A model generated the notes under the pieces. It was not told the DNA's origin. It saw nothing but the letters and a program-made list of their open reading frames with translations, and did no database searches. Shown here in pieces: positions 8,680 to 16,940 of a DNA stretch of 64,000 bases. Numbering within the stretch: the first letter of the stretch is position 1; the number at the start of each line of letters is the position of its first letter. A program made the position numbers and the translations under genes. The DNA is from Paenibacillus sp. V4I3 (GTDB taxonomy: Bacteria > Bacillota > Bacilli > Paenibacillales > NBRC-103111): assembly GCF_030817215.1 (NCBI RefSeq), contig NZ_JAUSZA010000001.1, positions 5,120,501-5,184,500 on the forward strand, read 5' to 3'.

Positions 8680-8792
8680 AGTAGAGTGACCTCCTGATGT
8701 GGGATTTTAAGGGCTATAGACCCGTTACGTACTTCCATCGTACAGAGGCGCTCTTTTTTATTCAAACTCCAAATTTTACGTTCCACAGGAAT
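8680..8792 (-). ncRNA. IS110 left-end non-coding region, candidate bridge RNA
   Basis: IS110 elements encode a bridge RNA upstream of the transposase. Here an interrupted stem (GAGCGCCTC ... GAGGTCACTC) with inner GATG/CATC pairing frames a loop that contains CGTAACGGGTC. The same layout, with a different loop, precedes the other IS110 fragment at 33 kb. The end of the element (ACAGGAAT on the plus strand) abuts the dispersed repeat. Confidence 0.45.
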
Positions 8793-8877
8793 CTAACGGA
8801 TAACGATAGCAATAAAAGACTAGGACGAGGCTGCCGGCATGGGTCGCGATCCTATTTGTGCTAACGGACAGGAAGGT
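8793..8877 (+). repeat. Dispersed repeat, copy 4
   Basis: Left box CTAACGGATAACGATAG, a degenerate GAGGCTGCCGG hairpin, right box GCTAACGGACAGG. Its left edge is the junction with the IS110 remnant. Confidence 0.7.
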
Positions 8878-8956
8878 AGCTCGCACTTTTTTTTCATTGT
8901 TGACCGATTTGATGTACAATGAAAGAAAAACAGCATTTTAGGGAGGAACTCCGTAC

Positions 8957-9844
8957 ATGAACAAGAAGCAGATGGAACGAATTCGCACTGGTCAAGGGTT
9001 CATTGCAGCGCTGGACCAAAGCGGAGGGAGTACGCCGAAGGCACTGCAGCAGTACGGCATCGAGCCGAGCCGCTATTCTGGCGACGAGGAGATGTTTGCG
9101 CTGGTGCATGAAATGAGGACGCGCATCATCAAGAGTCCTGCGTTTGACGCGGAATACATCCTGGGGGCCATTCTGTTCGAGAACACCATGGACCGGAAGA
9201 TCGATGGGCTGTTTACGGCCGACTACTTGTGGGAGAAGAAAGGTATCGTGCCTTTTTTGAAGGTTGACAAGGGGCTGGCAGAGTCAGACGGCGGCGTTCA
9301 GGTACTAAAGCCGATTCCCGATCTGGACGGCTTGCTCCGGCGGGCGGTCGAGCGCAACGTCTTCGGAACGAAGATGCGTTCGGTCATTCATGAGGCGAAT
9401 CTGCAAGGGATTCGCAAGGTAGTGGAGCAGCAGTTTGAGCTCGGCAAGCAAATTTGGTCCGCAGGACTTATCCCCATCATCGAGCCCGAAGTCGATATTA
9501 ACAGCTTCGACAAGCGGGAATCGGAACGGATCTTGAAGGACGAAATCTTCAAGCAGCTGTCCGCTCTTGCGCCCGATGTGACCGTTATGCTGAAGCTCTC
9601 GATCCCAACCGAGGACGATTTCTACCGTGATCTGATGGACGTGCCGCACGTCGCTCGGGTCGTCGCACTGTCCGGCGGGTACGAGCGGGAAGAAGCAAAC
9701 GAGCGGCTGGCCCGCAGTCACGGCTTGATTGCCAGCTTCTCTCGCGCCTTGGCGGAAGGCTTATCTGATCAACAGTCGGATGAGCAGTTCAACGAGATGC
9801 TGACCCGTTCCATTCGGTCCATATACGAGGCGTCGATCTCCTAA
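8957..9844 (+). CDS. fda: Class I fructose-bisphosphate aldolase
   Basis: The full-length protein (295 aa; Staphylococcus-type enzymes are 296) opens with GQGFIAALDQSGGSTPKAL and carries FLKVDKGLAE, FGTKMRS, IPIIEPEVDI, the Schiff-base Lys in VMLKLSIPTE and VALSGGYEREEAN. It cleaves fructose 1,6-bisphosphate to glyceraldehyde 3-phosphate and dihydroxyacetone phosphate without metal. AGGGAGG precedes the ATG. The gene is visibly more GC-rich than its left neighbours. It has its own terminator, so it is a single-gene unit. Confidence 0.95.
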   Translation: MNKKQMERIRTGQGFIAALDQSGGSTPKALQQYGIEPSRYSGDEEMFALVHEMRTRIIKSPAFDAEYILGAILFENTMDRKIDGLFTADYLWEKKGIVPFLKVDKGLAESDGGVQVLKPIPDLDGLLRRAVERNVFGTKMRSVIHEANLQGIRKVVEQQFELGKQIWSAGLIPIIEPEVDINSFDKRESERILKDEIFKQLSALAPDVTVMLKLSIPTEDDFYRDLMDVPHVARVVALSGGYEREEANERLARSHGLIASFSRALAEGLSDQQSDEQFNEMLTRSIRSIYEASIS

Positions 9845-9890
9845 CGGAGGCGATAGCGGAGCCCGTGCTTGCAAGCGCGGGCTTTTTTTT
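9841..9890 (+). terminator. Terminator after fda fused to a repeat left box
   Basis: CTAACGGAGGCGATAGCGGA (left box of the dispersed repeat, overlapping the stop codon) runs into the stem GCCCGTGCTT/AAGCGCGGGC followed by eight T. Confidence 0.8.
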
Positions 9891-9991
9891 GCTCCTAAGC
9901 GCATTCTTCCGCGACAGCTCCATTCGCAATTTTTGCCGTTATGACCGTTACGGTGAACCCTATCATATTGGAAAAGGTCGATCGTTCTAAC

Positions 9992-10319
9992 GGAGAACAT
10001 TAGTTGAAAACAATACAAGGAGCACATGAAATCGGAAAAAGTAAGTGTGGTTCAACAGTCGATTCTGATCGGAAGTGGTTGAACGTGTTGCGGAAATAGC
10101 TGCAAAACGTGGTATACCGATGCCTCAATTCGCACTTGCATTGTTGGTAGAGCCATTTTTGCCGTATCCAGTGTTTGGTATGACGTTCTAATTGTTTGGA
10201 AAGGCACTGTCCGACATCTTCAGCAATTACAACAACTTAGCCACATTCGTCTTCAAGGATGTTCTGCGCAATAAGATCAGCGGGATGCCGATCCAGTTCT
10301 CCACGGCTAAGAAATAGTG
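9992..10319 (+). pseudogene. Degraded aldo/keto reductase segment and unknown tail
   Basis: After another left box (TCTAACGGAGAACATTAG), one frame reads VERVAEIAAKRGIPMPQFALA, the conserved C-terminal helix of aldo/keto reductases, and then loses homology. A further frame (LFGKALSDIFSNYNNLATF ... QFSTAKK-stop) looks coding but I do not recognise it. No complete gene remains. Confidence 0.5.
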
Positions 10320-10330
10320 ACGGTTGGGGT

Positions 10331-10376
10331 AAAAAAGTGTCCGAGCCAGGGTTTTGCACCTTGGTTCGGACACATT
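10331..10376 (-). terminator. Terminator of the LLM oxidoreductase gene
   Basis: A long imperfect stem (GTGTCCGA...TCGGACAC) is followed on the minus strand by six T. Confidence 0.7.
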
Positions 10377-10459
10377 GCTGTGTGAAGGACCGCATTTCTG
10401 GCCCCACACGCTGCGAACACTTCATGAATGCCGATAAAAATCGGCATCCAGAGCCAAGC

Positions 10460-11521
10460 TCACCCCTGCGCGGCCCCGCGAGCAAGCTCCTTATGGACGA
10501 TCGGCGCGACCCTCGTGCCGAGTAGTTCGATGGTGCGCAGCAATTCGTGGTGCGGCATCGTGCTAACGTCAACGTGCAGAAGGAAACGCGTTAGGCCCAG
10601 GTTCTTGCGCAGCAGCACGATCTTCTCCGCAACATATTCGGGATCGCCGACGTAGAGTGCTCCGCGAAGGCTGCGGGCGGCGTCGAACGATTCGCGGGTG
10701 TATGGCGGCCAGCCGCGCTCGCGCCCAATGGTGTTCATCTGGGCTGCCGTCGACGGGTAGAACAAATCGGCGGCCTTCTCGGTCGTATCCGAGATGAAAC
10801 CGTGTGAATGCGTCGCGATCTGCAGCTTGCTTACATCGTGTCCGGCCTTCGCGGCTGCTTCCTTATAGAGGTTAACTAGAGGAGCGAACCTCTCCGGCAT
10901 GCCGCCGATGATCGCAAAGACTACCGGCAATCCTAGCATGCCGGCACGAATCGCGGACTCCGGATTTCCGCCGGTTCCAATCCATACGGGCAACGGCTCC
11001 TGTACGGATCGCGGATAGACGCCCAGGTTGTCGATGGCGGGGCGGTGGCCACCGCGCCAGCTTACTTTCTCCGATTCGCGGATCCCGAGGAGAAGCTCCA
11101 GCTTCTCCTCGAAAAGTCCGTCGTAGTGGTTCAAGTCGTATCCGAACAACGGGAAAGATTCGATAAACGAGCCGCGGCCCGCCATAATTTCCGCCCGTCC
11201 ATTGGACAGGCCGTCCAAGGTGGAGAAAGCTTGGTACACGCGAACGGGATCGTCCGAAGACAACACGGTCACGGCGCTCGAGAGCCGGATTCGTTTGGTC
11301 GTGGACGCGGCAGCGGCCAGAATAACAGCTGGCGCCGAGCTCGCGTAATCCGCGCGATGATGTTCGCCGATCGCATAGACGTCCAGACCGACTTGCTCGG
11401 CCAGATTAATCTCCTCTACAGCTTGTCGGAGACGTTCGGCGTGCGTGACGCCGCCGGCTCTCGGAGCAGCCTCGAGGAATGTGCTTAGTCCTATTTCGAT
11501 TGAATTCGTAAGATCGGACAT
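10460..11521 (-). CDS. LLM-class flavin-dependent oxidoreductase
   Basis: The 353-aa protein has the bacterial luciferase-like TIM barrel: GLDVYAIGEHHRADY, KRIRLSSAVTVLSSDDPVRVYQ, GRAEIMAGRGSF, and PLPVWIGTGGNPES. Such enzymes use reduced FMN or F420; in this phylum FMN is likely, with monooxygenase action on small molecules. Substrate unknown. The gene is GC-rich, unlike its AT-rich right neighbour, and lies opposite to the local trend. Family call firm. Confidence 0.9.
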   Translation of the reverse strand: MSDLTNSIEIGLSTFLEAAPRAGGVTHAERLRQAVEEINLAEQVGLDVYAIGEHHRADYASSAPAVILAAAASTTKRIRLSSAVTVLSSDDPVRVYQAFSTLDGLSNGRAEIMAGRGSFIESFPLFGYDLNHYDGLFEEKLELLLGIRESEKVSWRGGHRPAIDNLGVYPRSVQEPLPVWIGTGGNPESAIRAGMLGLPVVFAIIGGMPERFAPLVNLYKEAAAKAGHDVSKLQIATHSHGFISDTTEKAADLFYPSTAAQMNTIGRERGWPPYTRESFDAARSLRGALYVGDPEYVAEKIVLLRKNLGLTRFLLHVDVSTMPHHELLRTIELLGTRVAPIVHKELARGAAQG

Positions 11522-11691
11522 AATGATTCACTCCCTTCTAGATACGCTTATTATACTTTATATTTTAATGTAACTCAACAAAAGTAAGTTAATATAACTA
11601 GTTGTGAAAGATCCAGGTACCCGCGCCTCGGTTATCAGATGGCGTAACGTACATAATATCGGCACCGAGCCACCCTATTAACAAAGATTAA

Positions 11692-11744
11692 GCAGGCTGC
11701 CGATGATAAGTTCGGTGGCCTGCTGTGCTAACGGGTCAGTATAA
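11692..11744 (+). repeat. Dispersed repeat, copy 5 (hairpin and right box)
   Basis: Stem GCAGGCTGCC/GGTGGCCTGC, then GCTAACGGGTCAG. The left box is not visible. The 150 bases between this and the LLM gene hold its promoter region only. Confidence 0.65.
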
Positions 11745-11777
11745 CGAAGAAAACAATTCTATTATGGGGGATTGAAT

Positions 11778-12278
11778 ATGGAAATTGTTAATTTTTCTGA
11801 ACATAGCATTTTTCATAAAAAAGCACAAATATTATTCCAAGAACAAAAAGCATTGATAGAAGTAGTGATACCAAAAGCAGATGTTCAGCATGTGGGGAGT
11901 ACAGCCATTCCAAATAGTCTGACTAAAGGTGACTTAGACATTCAAGTTCGGGTAAAGCCAGAGGAGTTTCTGTCTGCTGTTCATGCACTTTCGAAATTGT
12001 ATTCTCTTAACGACGGTAGTATAAGAACGGATTCTTTTAGGGCATTAAAGGATGATACAACTGATCCCCCATTGGGAGTTCAATTGACTGTCATTAACTA
12101 TGAGTTTGATTTTTTTTGGAAATTCCGAGATGTGTTATTAATAAACGATAATTACAGGGTAAAATACGATGAATTAAAAAATGACTTTGATGGGAAAGAA
12201 ATGGATGATTATCGTGAAGGTAAAAATGCATTTTTCGAATGGTTAATGCAAACACCCGAATTCAAATCATTACGCTAA
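11778..12278 (+). CDS. GrpB family protein
   Basis: The 166-aa protein carries the GrpB nucleotidyltransferase-like core: VQHVGSTAIPNSLTKGDLDI and DDTTDPPLGVQLTVI. These proteins resemble a minimal nucleotidyltransferase; cellular role unknown. GGGGGA six bases before the ATG sets the start. The stop codon lies inside a partial dispersed-repeat left box (CTAACTGGGAATGATAG). AT-rich, in sharp contrast to the neighbour on the left. Confidence 0.87.
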   Translation: MEIVNFSEHSIFHKKAQILFQEQKALIEVVIPKADVQHVGSTAIPNSLTKGDLDIQVRVKPEEFLSAVHALSKLYSLNDGSIRTDSFRALKDDTTDPPLGVQLTVINYEFDFFWKFRDVLLINDNYRVKYDELKNDFDGKEMDDYREGKNAFFEWLMQTPEFKSLR

Positions 12279-12325
12279 CTGGGAATGATAGTTAAAATAG
12301 CAACATAACGGGGTGATTTCCAACT

Positions 12326-12550
12326 TTGAAAATAAATCCTTACGAAGTAAAGACAAAAGAGAATTTGATTGAGTTTTTAATTTCATTAAGAAGCGATTTC
12401 AAGATAAACGAAAAGGATTGGGAAAACCCTACGTTGGATATGTTTCTTGAGGGAATGGAGGCTTGGCTTACAGATACGGAGAGTTGGACAGACGCTTCGA
12501 TTTGGGGTACTTTTGCGATTATTCTCTCCGCAGGTAAATCCTATGAGTAA
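12326..12550 (+). CDS. DUF7660-type small protein
   Basis: The 74-residue acidic protein has the pattern of the DUF7660 family (ENLIEFLISLRSDF, WENPTLDMFLEGMEAWL). It has no signal or membrane part. It begins with TTG after GGGGTGA. Function unknown. It is another single small gene ending in a full dispersed repeat. Confidence 0.7.
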   Translation: MKINPYEVKTKENLIEFLISLRSDFKINEKDWENPTLDMFLEGMEAWLTDTESWTDASIWGTFAIILSAGKSYE

Positions 12551-12576
12551 CACCAGGACCGCGGCTTTCTAAAGGA

Positions 12577-12672
12577 TTAAACTAACGGAAACGATAGTTC
12601 AATCACGACATGACGGCAGCCGGCACACGATCGGCTGCCTTTGTCTGTTGAAGTAACGGGCAGATTTGCGCA
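12577..12672 (+). repeat. Dispersed repeat, copy 6 (type example)
   Basis: Left box AACTAACGGAAACGATAGTTC, itself palindromic; stem GGCAGCCG/CGGCTGCC followed by TTT; right box GTTGAAGTAACGGGCAG. The TTCAA of the left box can pair with TTGAA of the right box around the hairpin. Confidence 0.85.
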
Positions 12673-12760
12673 ACTTCCGTATCAAAGACTTCGTCTATAT
12701 TAAGAGCTAAAAACTTACAGTATATGGATTTATTCTAAATGGAGGGTGTATTGATCATCA

Positions 12761-13165
12761 ATGAAAATCTTTTATAAACATTTTAAAGTAATGAAAGTTG
12801 CTCTCATAATGGTTTTTCTGGTTTATTTGCTAGTGCTTTGTAAAGTTGTACTATTCAAATTCTCATCTCCCCTGACCGTTACCAACTCGCGCAAACAATT
12901 GGACTAGTTCAAGCACTAAACTCATTAAAAAAGAAAGAATTATAATTCTAACGTAATTTAACTTCCTCCCGACAAACATAGGCAATAAGAAACCGAACGG
13001 TAAAAAGAGCACGAGATTACCTAGTACGTTCCTGATGACAATATTTTTATTTGATTCATAAAAAACATAGCTTAATATTGTTTTAAAAGGAAAAAAGTTA
13101 CTATTCAATTTAACGTGCCTTTTAAAATCATCATCCAAATTTAAATTGAGAATAGAATCAATAAA
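12761..13165. pseudogene. VanZ-like gene split by an inversion
   Basis: On the plus strand the first 36 codons read MKVALIMVFLVYLLVLCKVV-LFKF, the usual VanZ N-terminal helix. The rest of the protein lies on the minus strand in reverse order: RHVKLNSNFFPFKTI, then NVLGNLVLFLPFGFLLPM, then SLVLELVQLF-ARVGN. The middle of the gene has therefore been inverted in place, with breakpoints near 12870-12890 and 13160-13170. The DDIILN C-terminal end is lost. VanZ proteins are small membrane proteins of varied role. Confidence 0.72.
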
Positions 13166-13226
13166 CAGGGAGATGATTGCCTCGGCAACTGCTCCCTGTT
13201 TTCATTCAAGTAACGGGCAGGATAGC
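13164..13226 (+). repeat. Dispersed repeat, copy 7
   Basis: Stem ACAGGGAG...CTCCCTGT, TTTTCATTCAAGTAACGGGCAGG. It touches the right breakpoint of the inverted VanZ segment. Confidence 0.75.
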
Positions 13227-13254
13227 ATGGAAAAAGACGCTACTCGAGCGTCTA

Positions 13255-14001
13255 TTATCTTTTTCGTTCTTTTGCTTTTAGTTTTTGTTTTAACCAAAAA
13301 TCTGGTGGTTCGTAAGCAATGATTGAATAATCAAGTTCATGACCTAAAGCAGTTGCTAATTGAATAAGCAACGATTTCCTTAAATCAGTAGGATGTATAT
13401 CACCTGTTTTAACGGTCAAGACTTGAACACCATTTCTATTGGGAGTGCCAGCGACAACCACTTGGTTTCCTTTTGTATAAACATCGGTGACTGTCGTTTG
13501 AAAAACAACAATATATAAATCAAGAGCAGTGTCATTCTGAAACATAGGAAAATTAATACCTACGTTTTGTTTGAAGTTTAACTCACCTGAAATTCCAATG
13601 TCGTAAGTGGTAAATAACCGATGGAGTGCGTATTGTATTCGCATTGGGATGTAACTCCATCTGCCCCCCCAATATGTACTGTGCCAATGTTCTTCATAAA
13701 CAGGTCTTTTATAGTTAGGGTCATTCATTATTATGTTGAATGGAATTTTTGTTCCTTTATCTATTACTTCAGAAATAGGAATCGTGTCGGTGGGATAGTA
13801 TTTTTTGGCTTCTGCTTCTTCTTGTGGTTCAACAATTGTAATTGGTTTAGGTGGCTCAAGCTGTTCTAAACGTCTTTCTAACTCTTCAACTTGCTGATCG
13901 GAGTTACCTATTTGGGGACTTGGTAATTCTTGCGCATAACAGGTTGTATAGGAAACGGAGAAAGCAAATAACATGAAGAGAGTTATACTTATTTTTGACA
14001 T
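13255..14001 (-). CDS. Secreted hypothetical protein
   Basis: The start is set by GAGGTG six bases before ATG; 40 upstream codons in the frame are translation of the dispersed repeat and are not part of the gene. A signal peptide (ITLFMLFAFSVSYTTCYA) precedes a charged, proline-rich linker (QVEELERRLEQLEPPKP) and a folded domain with many aromatics (EEHWHSTYWGGRWSYIP) ending in a lysine-rich tail. I do not recognise the family. It points against the array direction. Confidence 0.7.
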   Translation of the reverse strand: MSKISITLFMLFAFSVSYTTCYAQELPSPQIGNSDQQVEELERRLEQLEPPKPITIVEPQEEAEAKKYYPTDTIPISEVIDKGTKIPFNIIMNDPNYKRPVYEEHWHSTYWGGRWSYIPMRIQYALHRLFTTYDIGISGELNFKQNVGINFPMFQNDTALDLYIVVFQTTVTDVYTKGNQVVVAGTPNRNGVQVLTVKTGDIHPTDLRKSLLIQLATALGHELDYSIIAYEPPDFWLKQKLKAKERKR

Positions 14002-14059
14002 ATCCAACACCTCATGGATATGTTGCTTCTTTACAAGCAAATTTATGTAAAAAATTCCC

Positions 14060-14146
14060 TTGAACTTACGGGAAACGATAGTGAAAGAGCTTGCCTCTTG
14101 GCAGCTCCTTTTTTTGTTCATTCAAGTAACGGGCAGGATTGCTTAG
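14060..14146 (+). repeat. Dispersed repeat, copy 8
   Basis: Left box TTGAACTTACGGGAAACGAT, short stem GAGCTTGCC/GGCAGCTC followed by eight T, right box GTTCATTCAAGTAACGGGCAG. Confidence 0.8.
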
Positions 14147-14217
14147 TATTTAGTTTCCGATTTATGGTAAAATAACGAGGTATAAATTTTCTCGAATAAC
14201 ACTTAAGGTGATAACAA

Positions 14218-14508
14218 ATGCTCGATGTAATACGGGAAACAGTAGATGAATGTATTTTAAAAATAGACGGAGTTGTTATTGATAGTTTTGTTAAGTATGG
14301 AGATAAAAAGATTGAATATGCACTGTCATTTAAAGAATTTATGGCATCAGTATCAATCTTACCTGTTTTTACATATGACTTTTACGCGATTGAAATTGAT
14401 TCGGAACGAACATTTATGTTTAATACAAAACAGTTCCAAAATCATGATGATGTCGTTTCAGAACTAAAAAAAGACCTTCTTGCTTTATCAAGCTTAGGGA
14501 AAAAATGA
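14218..14508 (+). CDS. Hypothetical protein, 96 aa
   Basis: Small acidic soluble protein with no motif I recognise (KIEYALSFKEFMASV, YDFYAIEIDSERTFMF). AAGGTGATAAC precedes the ATG at normal distance. It lies directly after a dispersed repeat, as the gene of that unit. Confidence 0.6.
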   Translation: MLDVIRETVDECILKIDGVVIDSFVKYGDKKIEYALSFKEFMASVSILPVFTYDFYAIEIDSERTFMFNTKQFQNHDDVVSELKKDLLALSSLGKK

Positions 14509-14611
14509 AATCACAATTTCTAAGGAAAACAAGAACTCAATAAATACCATGAACCGTTTCCAGTTGATTTGCTAACATAATGAATGAACATAGATATTAG
14601 GAAGTGTAACT

Positions 14612-15154
14612 ATGAAAATCAACTATTTAATTACATTTGACTCTGAAGAATCAGATGCAACTTTAGATGAACTTGAATATGGTGGAAGTGTTTCAGGTTA
14701 CTTTGAGTTGGTGTGTAATGAAGAATGTAGTTATGGGTGTATACCATATTTACCAATCCCCGCTGATTTACAAGGTTTGGATTTGCTATCAACATGGTTC
14801 GAGCAAATATCGGAAGCAGCAATGATAATTTCCAAAACTTCTGACTTTGTAATAATCAATGATATTGATTCTTTTAATTCGTGGATAGAAATTCAAAAAT
14901 GTGGTGAACAAGTATTTATTAGTCATATAATATCAGAAAAGAAAGCAGGGCAAGGTGCTTTATTGCTTAAACCATTAAGTGACTATATTAACGGTCCCTG
15001 GGTGAAACAACCTGTCGAAGTAAAAGTTTTTTTAAATGAGATCATTGGTAAAACACGAGCATTTATGGATGAACTACTTGCACATAATAAAAATTTCCTA
15101 AACGTCAGTTGGGTTGAAAAAATAATGCATAATATAAATAACATAGAGATTTAG
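14612..15154 (+). CDS. Hypothetical protein, 180 aa
   Basis: Soluble acidic protein with a Cys-containing segment (LVCNEECSYGC) and several Trp/Phe positions. I see no catalytic motif and do not recognise the family. AGGAAGTG precedes the ATG. A partial right box (CAACGGGCAGTTTAG) follows its stop. Confidence 0.6.
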   Translation: MKINYLITFDSEESDATLDELEYGGSVSGYFELVCNEECSYGCIPYLPIPADLQGLDLLSTWFEQISEAAMIISKTSDFVIINDIDSFNSWIEIQKCGEQVFISHIISEKKAGQGALLLKPLSDYINGPWVKQPVEVKVFLNEIIGKTRAFMDELLAHNKNFLNVSWVEKIMHNINNIEI

Positions 15155-15157
15155 ACG

Positions 15158-15180
15158 AGATTCAACGGGCAGTTTAGTTG
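15158..15180 (+). repeat. Dispersed repeat, right box only
   Basis: GATTCAACGGGCAGTTTAG, without hairpin. Confidence 0.55.
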
Positions 15181-15257
15181 AGTAACACCTTAGCAGAACT
15201 AACAACTTATGGTAATGTAAAACTAAGTTAGCAAAAGCTGAGGAAGGTGTTTCAGTT

Positions 15258-16265
15258 ATGGATAACATTAAGTTACTTCAAGTGGCAGTAAAGCAATATG
15301 GATATAATCCTGAAGATTTGGTTGTCGAAAAAGAGCTTCAATTGAATACTTGGCATGGGGATTTACATTTTAAAATTCATTTAAAAGAAAAGTCGTTCTC
15401 AGCAAGATTTACTAGCCATGAGCGATATGAAATTAGCGTATTTGTTAAATTAACGGATGAAGTTCTTACAGAACAAATTAAATATTGCAATTATCTGCGT
15501 GAATCTGGAATTCCTTTTATGAAACATCGGTCAACTGTTTATAATGAACCATTTACTTTGGTTAATGATGGGGAAAAGGAATGGAGATTCGTATTGTTTG
15601 AGTGGATTGAAGGTGAACATATTACTCATTGTACTGAGTCCGTATCAGAAAAATTTAGTAAACTGGCACGAAAGATTCACGACATATCAGTAAAATTTGA
15701 AAGTGAGGTCTTTACAAAAGAATCCCATGTTTATGGTTCAGAACAATTTCTTGAAATGATTCGTAGAGAATTAGGCTCAATCAAGTTTACGGCAAGAACA
15801 GACGAATTGTTACAAAACTACATATCTCTTGTAGAATATAATATAGAAAAAGCCAAATCTGAATCATTGGAGTTCATAGTTCAAAGTGACTTAAACAATC
15901 TAAATATACTGTGGGATAGTAACGGTGAAATCATTGGAATCGTTGATTTTGAGTCAATCACTTACACGGATAGAGTAGAGGGCTTAGCATGGCTAATAAA
16001 ATGGTATTCACGACCTCATGGAATAGGCTCCCATGAAATGTCTCCTGCTCTTGGAAAGGCTGTCTTACGCGGTTATGAGGCAAAAGAAATTCTTAATCAA
16101 AGTGATTTTAGCAGACTCCCTTCATTGCTATGGTTATCAGGTTGTTTAAATTGGAATTATACTGCTCAAACAATAAATTTAATAAAGAATAATGAAGATA
16201 TACTCCTAAAAGAACATCTAACTAAGTATTTAAAACGTGGGGAAAAACTTGTATCTCTTATTTAA
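15258..16265 (+). CDS. Phosphotransferase (APH-like kinase)
   Basis: The 335-aa protein has the aminoglycoside/choline-kinase fold: RFVLFEWIEGEHI at the hinge, then the catalytic loop QSDLNNLNILWDSNG (normally HGDxxxxN) and IIGIVDFES, the DFG-equivalent. Gln replaces the usual His of the loop. Such proteins phosphorylate small alcohols or aminoglycosides; the sequence does not settle which, so no resistance claim is made. GGAAGG lies before the ATG. Followed by a repeat left box. Confidence 0.82.
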   Translation: MDNIKLLQVAVKQYGYNPEDLVVEKELQLNTWHGDLHFKIHLKEKSFSARFTSHERYEISVFVKLTDEVLTEQIKYCNYLRESGIPFMKHRSTVYNEPFTLVNDGEKEWRFVLFEWIEGEHITHCTESVSEKFSKLARKIHDISVKFESEVFTKESHVYGSEQFLEMIRRELGSIKFTARTDELLQNYISLVEYNIEKAKSESLEFIVQSDLNNLNILWDSNGEIIGIVDFESITYTDRVEGLAWLIKWYSRPHGIGSHEMSPALGKAVLRGYEAKEILNQSDFSRLPSLLWLSGCLNWNYTAQTINLIKNNEDILLKEHLTKYLKRGEKLVSLI

Positions 16266-16301
16266 TGAAATATACTCAAAATGCTAAACCATATGTTATT
16301 G

Positions 16302-16325
16302 AACTAACGGGAACAGTAGGTTCAA
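16302..16325 (+). repeat. Dispersed repeat, left box only
   Basis: GAACTAACGGGAACAGTAGG separates the APH and DinB genes; no hairpin or right box. Confidence 0.55.
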
Positions 16326-16356
16326 GTAATCGATGAGACGAAGAGGGGAAACCGAA

Positions 16357-16812
16357 ATGAAGACGATCAAGTGCATGATGGACCATCTGTACTGGGCGGA
16401 CGGACGCATCTTGGACACGCTCGAGGAGAGTGAGACGAAAAACAAGGACCTTCTGAAGCTGGTTCGGCACGTCGCGGTCGCGGAACGAGTCTGGCTGTCC
16501 CGATTGCAGGGCAAGGGCAGCGCGCAATATTCGTTGTGGGAGGAAGCGGAAGACCTGACGGCGATCCGGACGATGTTCGAAGAAAACGCCGAGCAATATC
16601 GCGTCTATATCGAAGGGCTCGAGGAATCCGAGTTGGACGAGATGATCGACTATGCGAACCAGAGCGGGGTTCCGTTCCGAACGTCCGTCCGGGTCATCCT
16701 GTTGCAGGTCCTCTTACATGGGCAATATCACCGGGGACAGATCAACCGGGCACTTCGGATCGAATCGGCAGAGCCAGTCCAAGTCGATTACATCACGTTC
16801 GCGAGGCTCTAA
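16357..16812 (+). CDS. DinB family protein
   Basis: Four-helix DinB/YfiT-type protein. Metal-ligand histidines appear in MMDHLYWADG, VRHVAVAERVW and LLHGQYHRGQINRAL. Members include thiol-dependent S-transferases (bacillithiol); exact substrate unknown. I chose the ATG after GAGGGG over one 8 codons upstream. GC-rich beside AT-rich neighbours. Its last 27 bases recur at 31536-31562. Confidence 0.85.
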   Translation: MKTIKCMMDHLYWADGRILDTLEESETKNKDLLKLVRHVAVAERVWLSRLQGKGSAQYSLWEEAEDLTAIRTMFEENAEQYRVYIEGLEESELDEMIDYANQSGVPFRTSVRVILLQVLLHGQYHRGQINRALRIESAEPVQVDYITFARL

Positions 16813-16851
16813 CAGGGCCTAATAATCACCATTACTCGGAATGGGATTGTC

Positions 16852-16940
16852 ATTGAACTAACGAAAACGAGAGTACAATACCAACATATGAAGGCAGCGG
16901 ACCCATTCGGATCTGCTGCCTTTTCTGAACGGGCAGTGTA
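16852..16940 (+). repeat. Dispersed repeat, copy 9
   Basis: Left box TTGAACTAACGAAAACGAGAG, stem GGCAGCGGA/TCTGCTGCC followed by TTTT, right box GAACGGGCAG. Confidence 0.8.

Noticed and set aside
10237..10572. Overlapping GC-rich frames around the LLM gene terminator
   Set aside because: They cross a strong terminator hairpin and have no family features; shadows of a high-GC region.
15258..16265. Aminoglycoside resistance gene
   Set aside because: APH fold is clear but the catalytic loop lacks the usual His and no specific APH subfamily is recognised.
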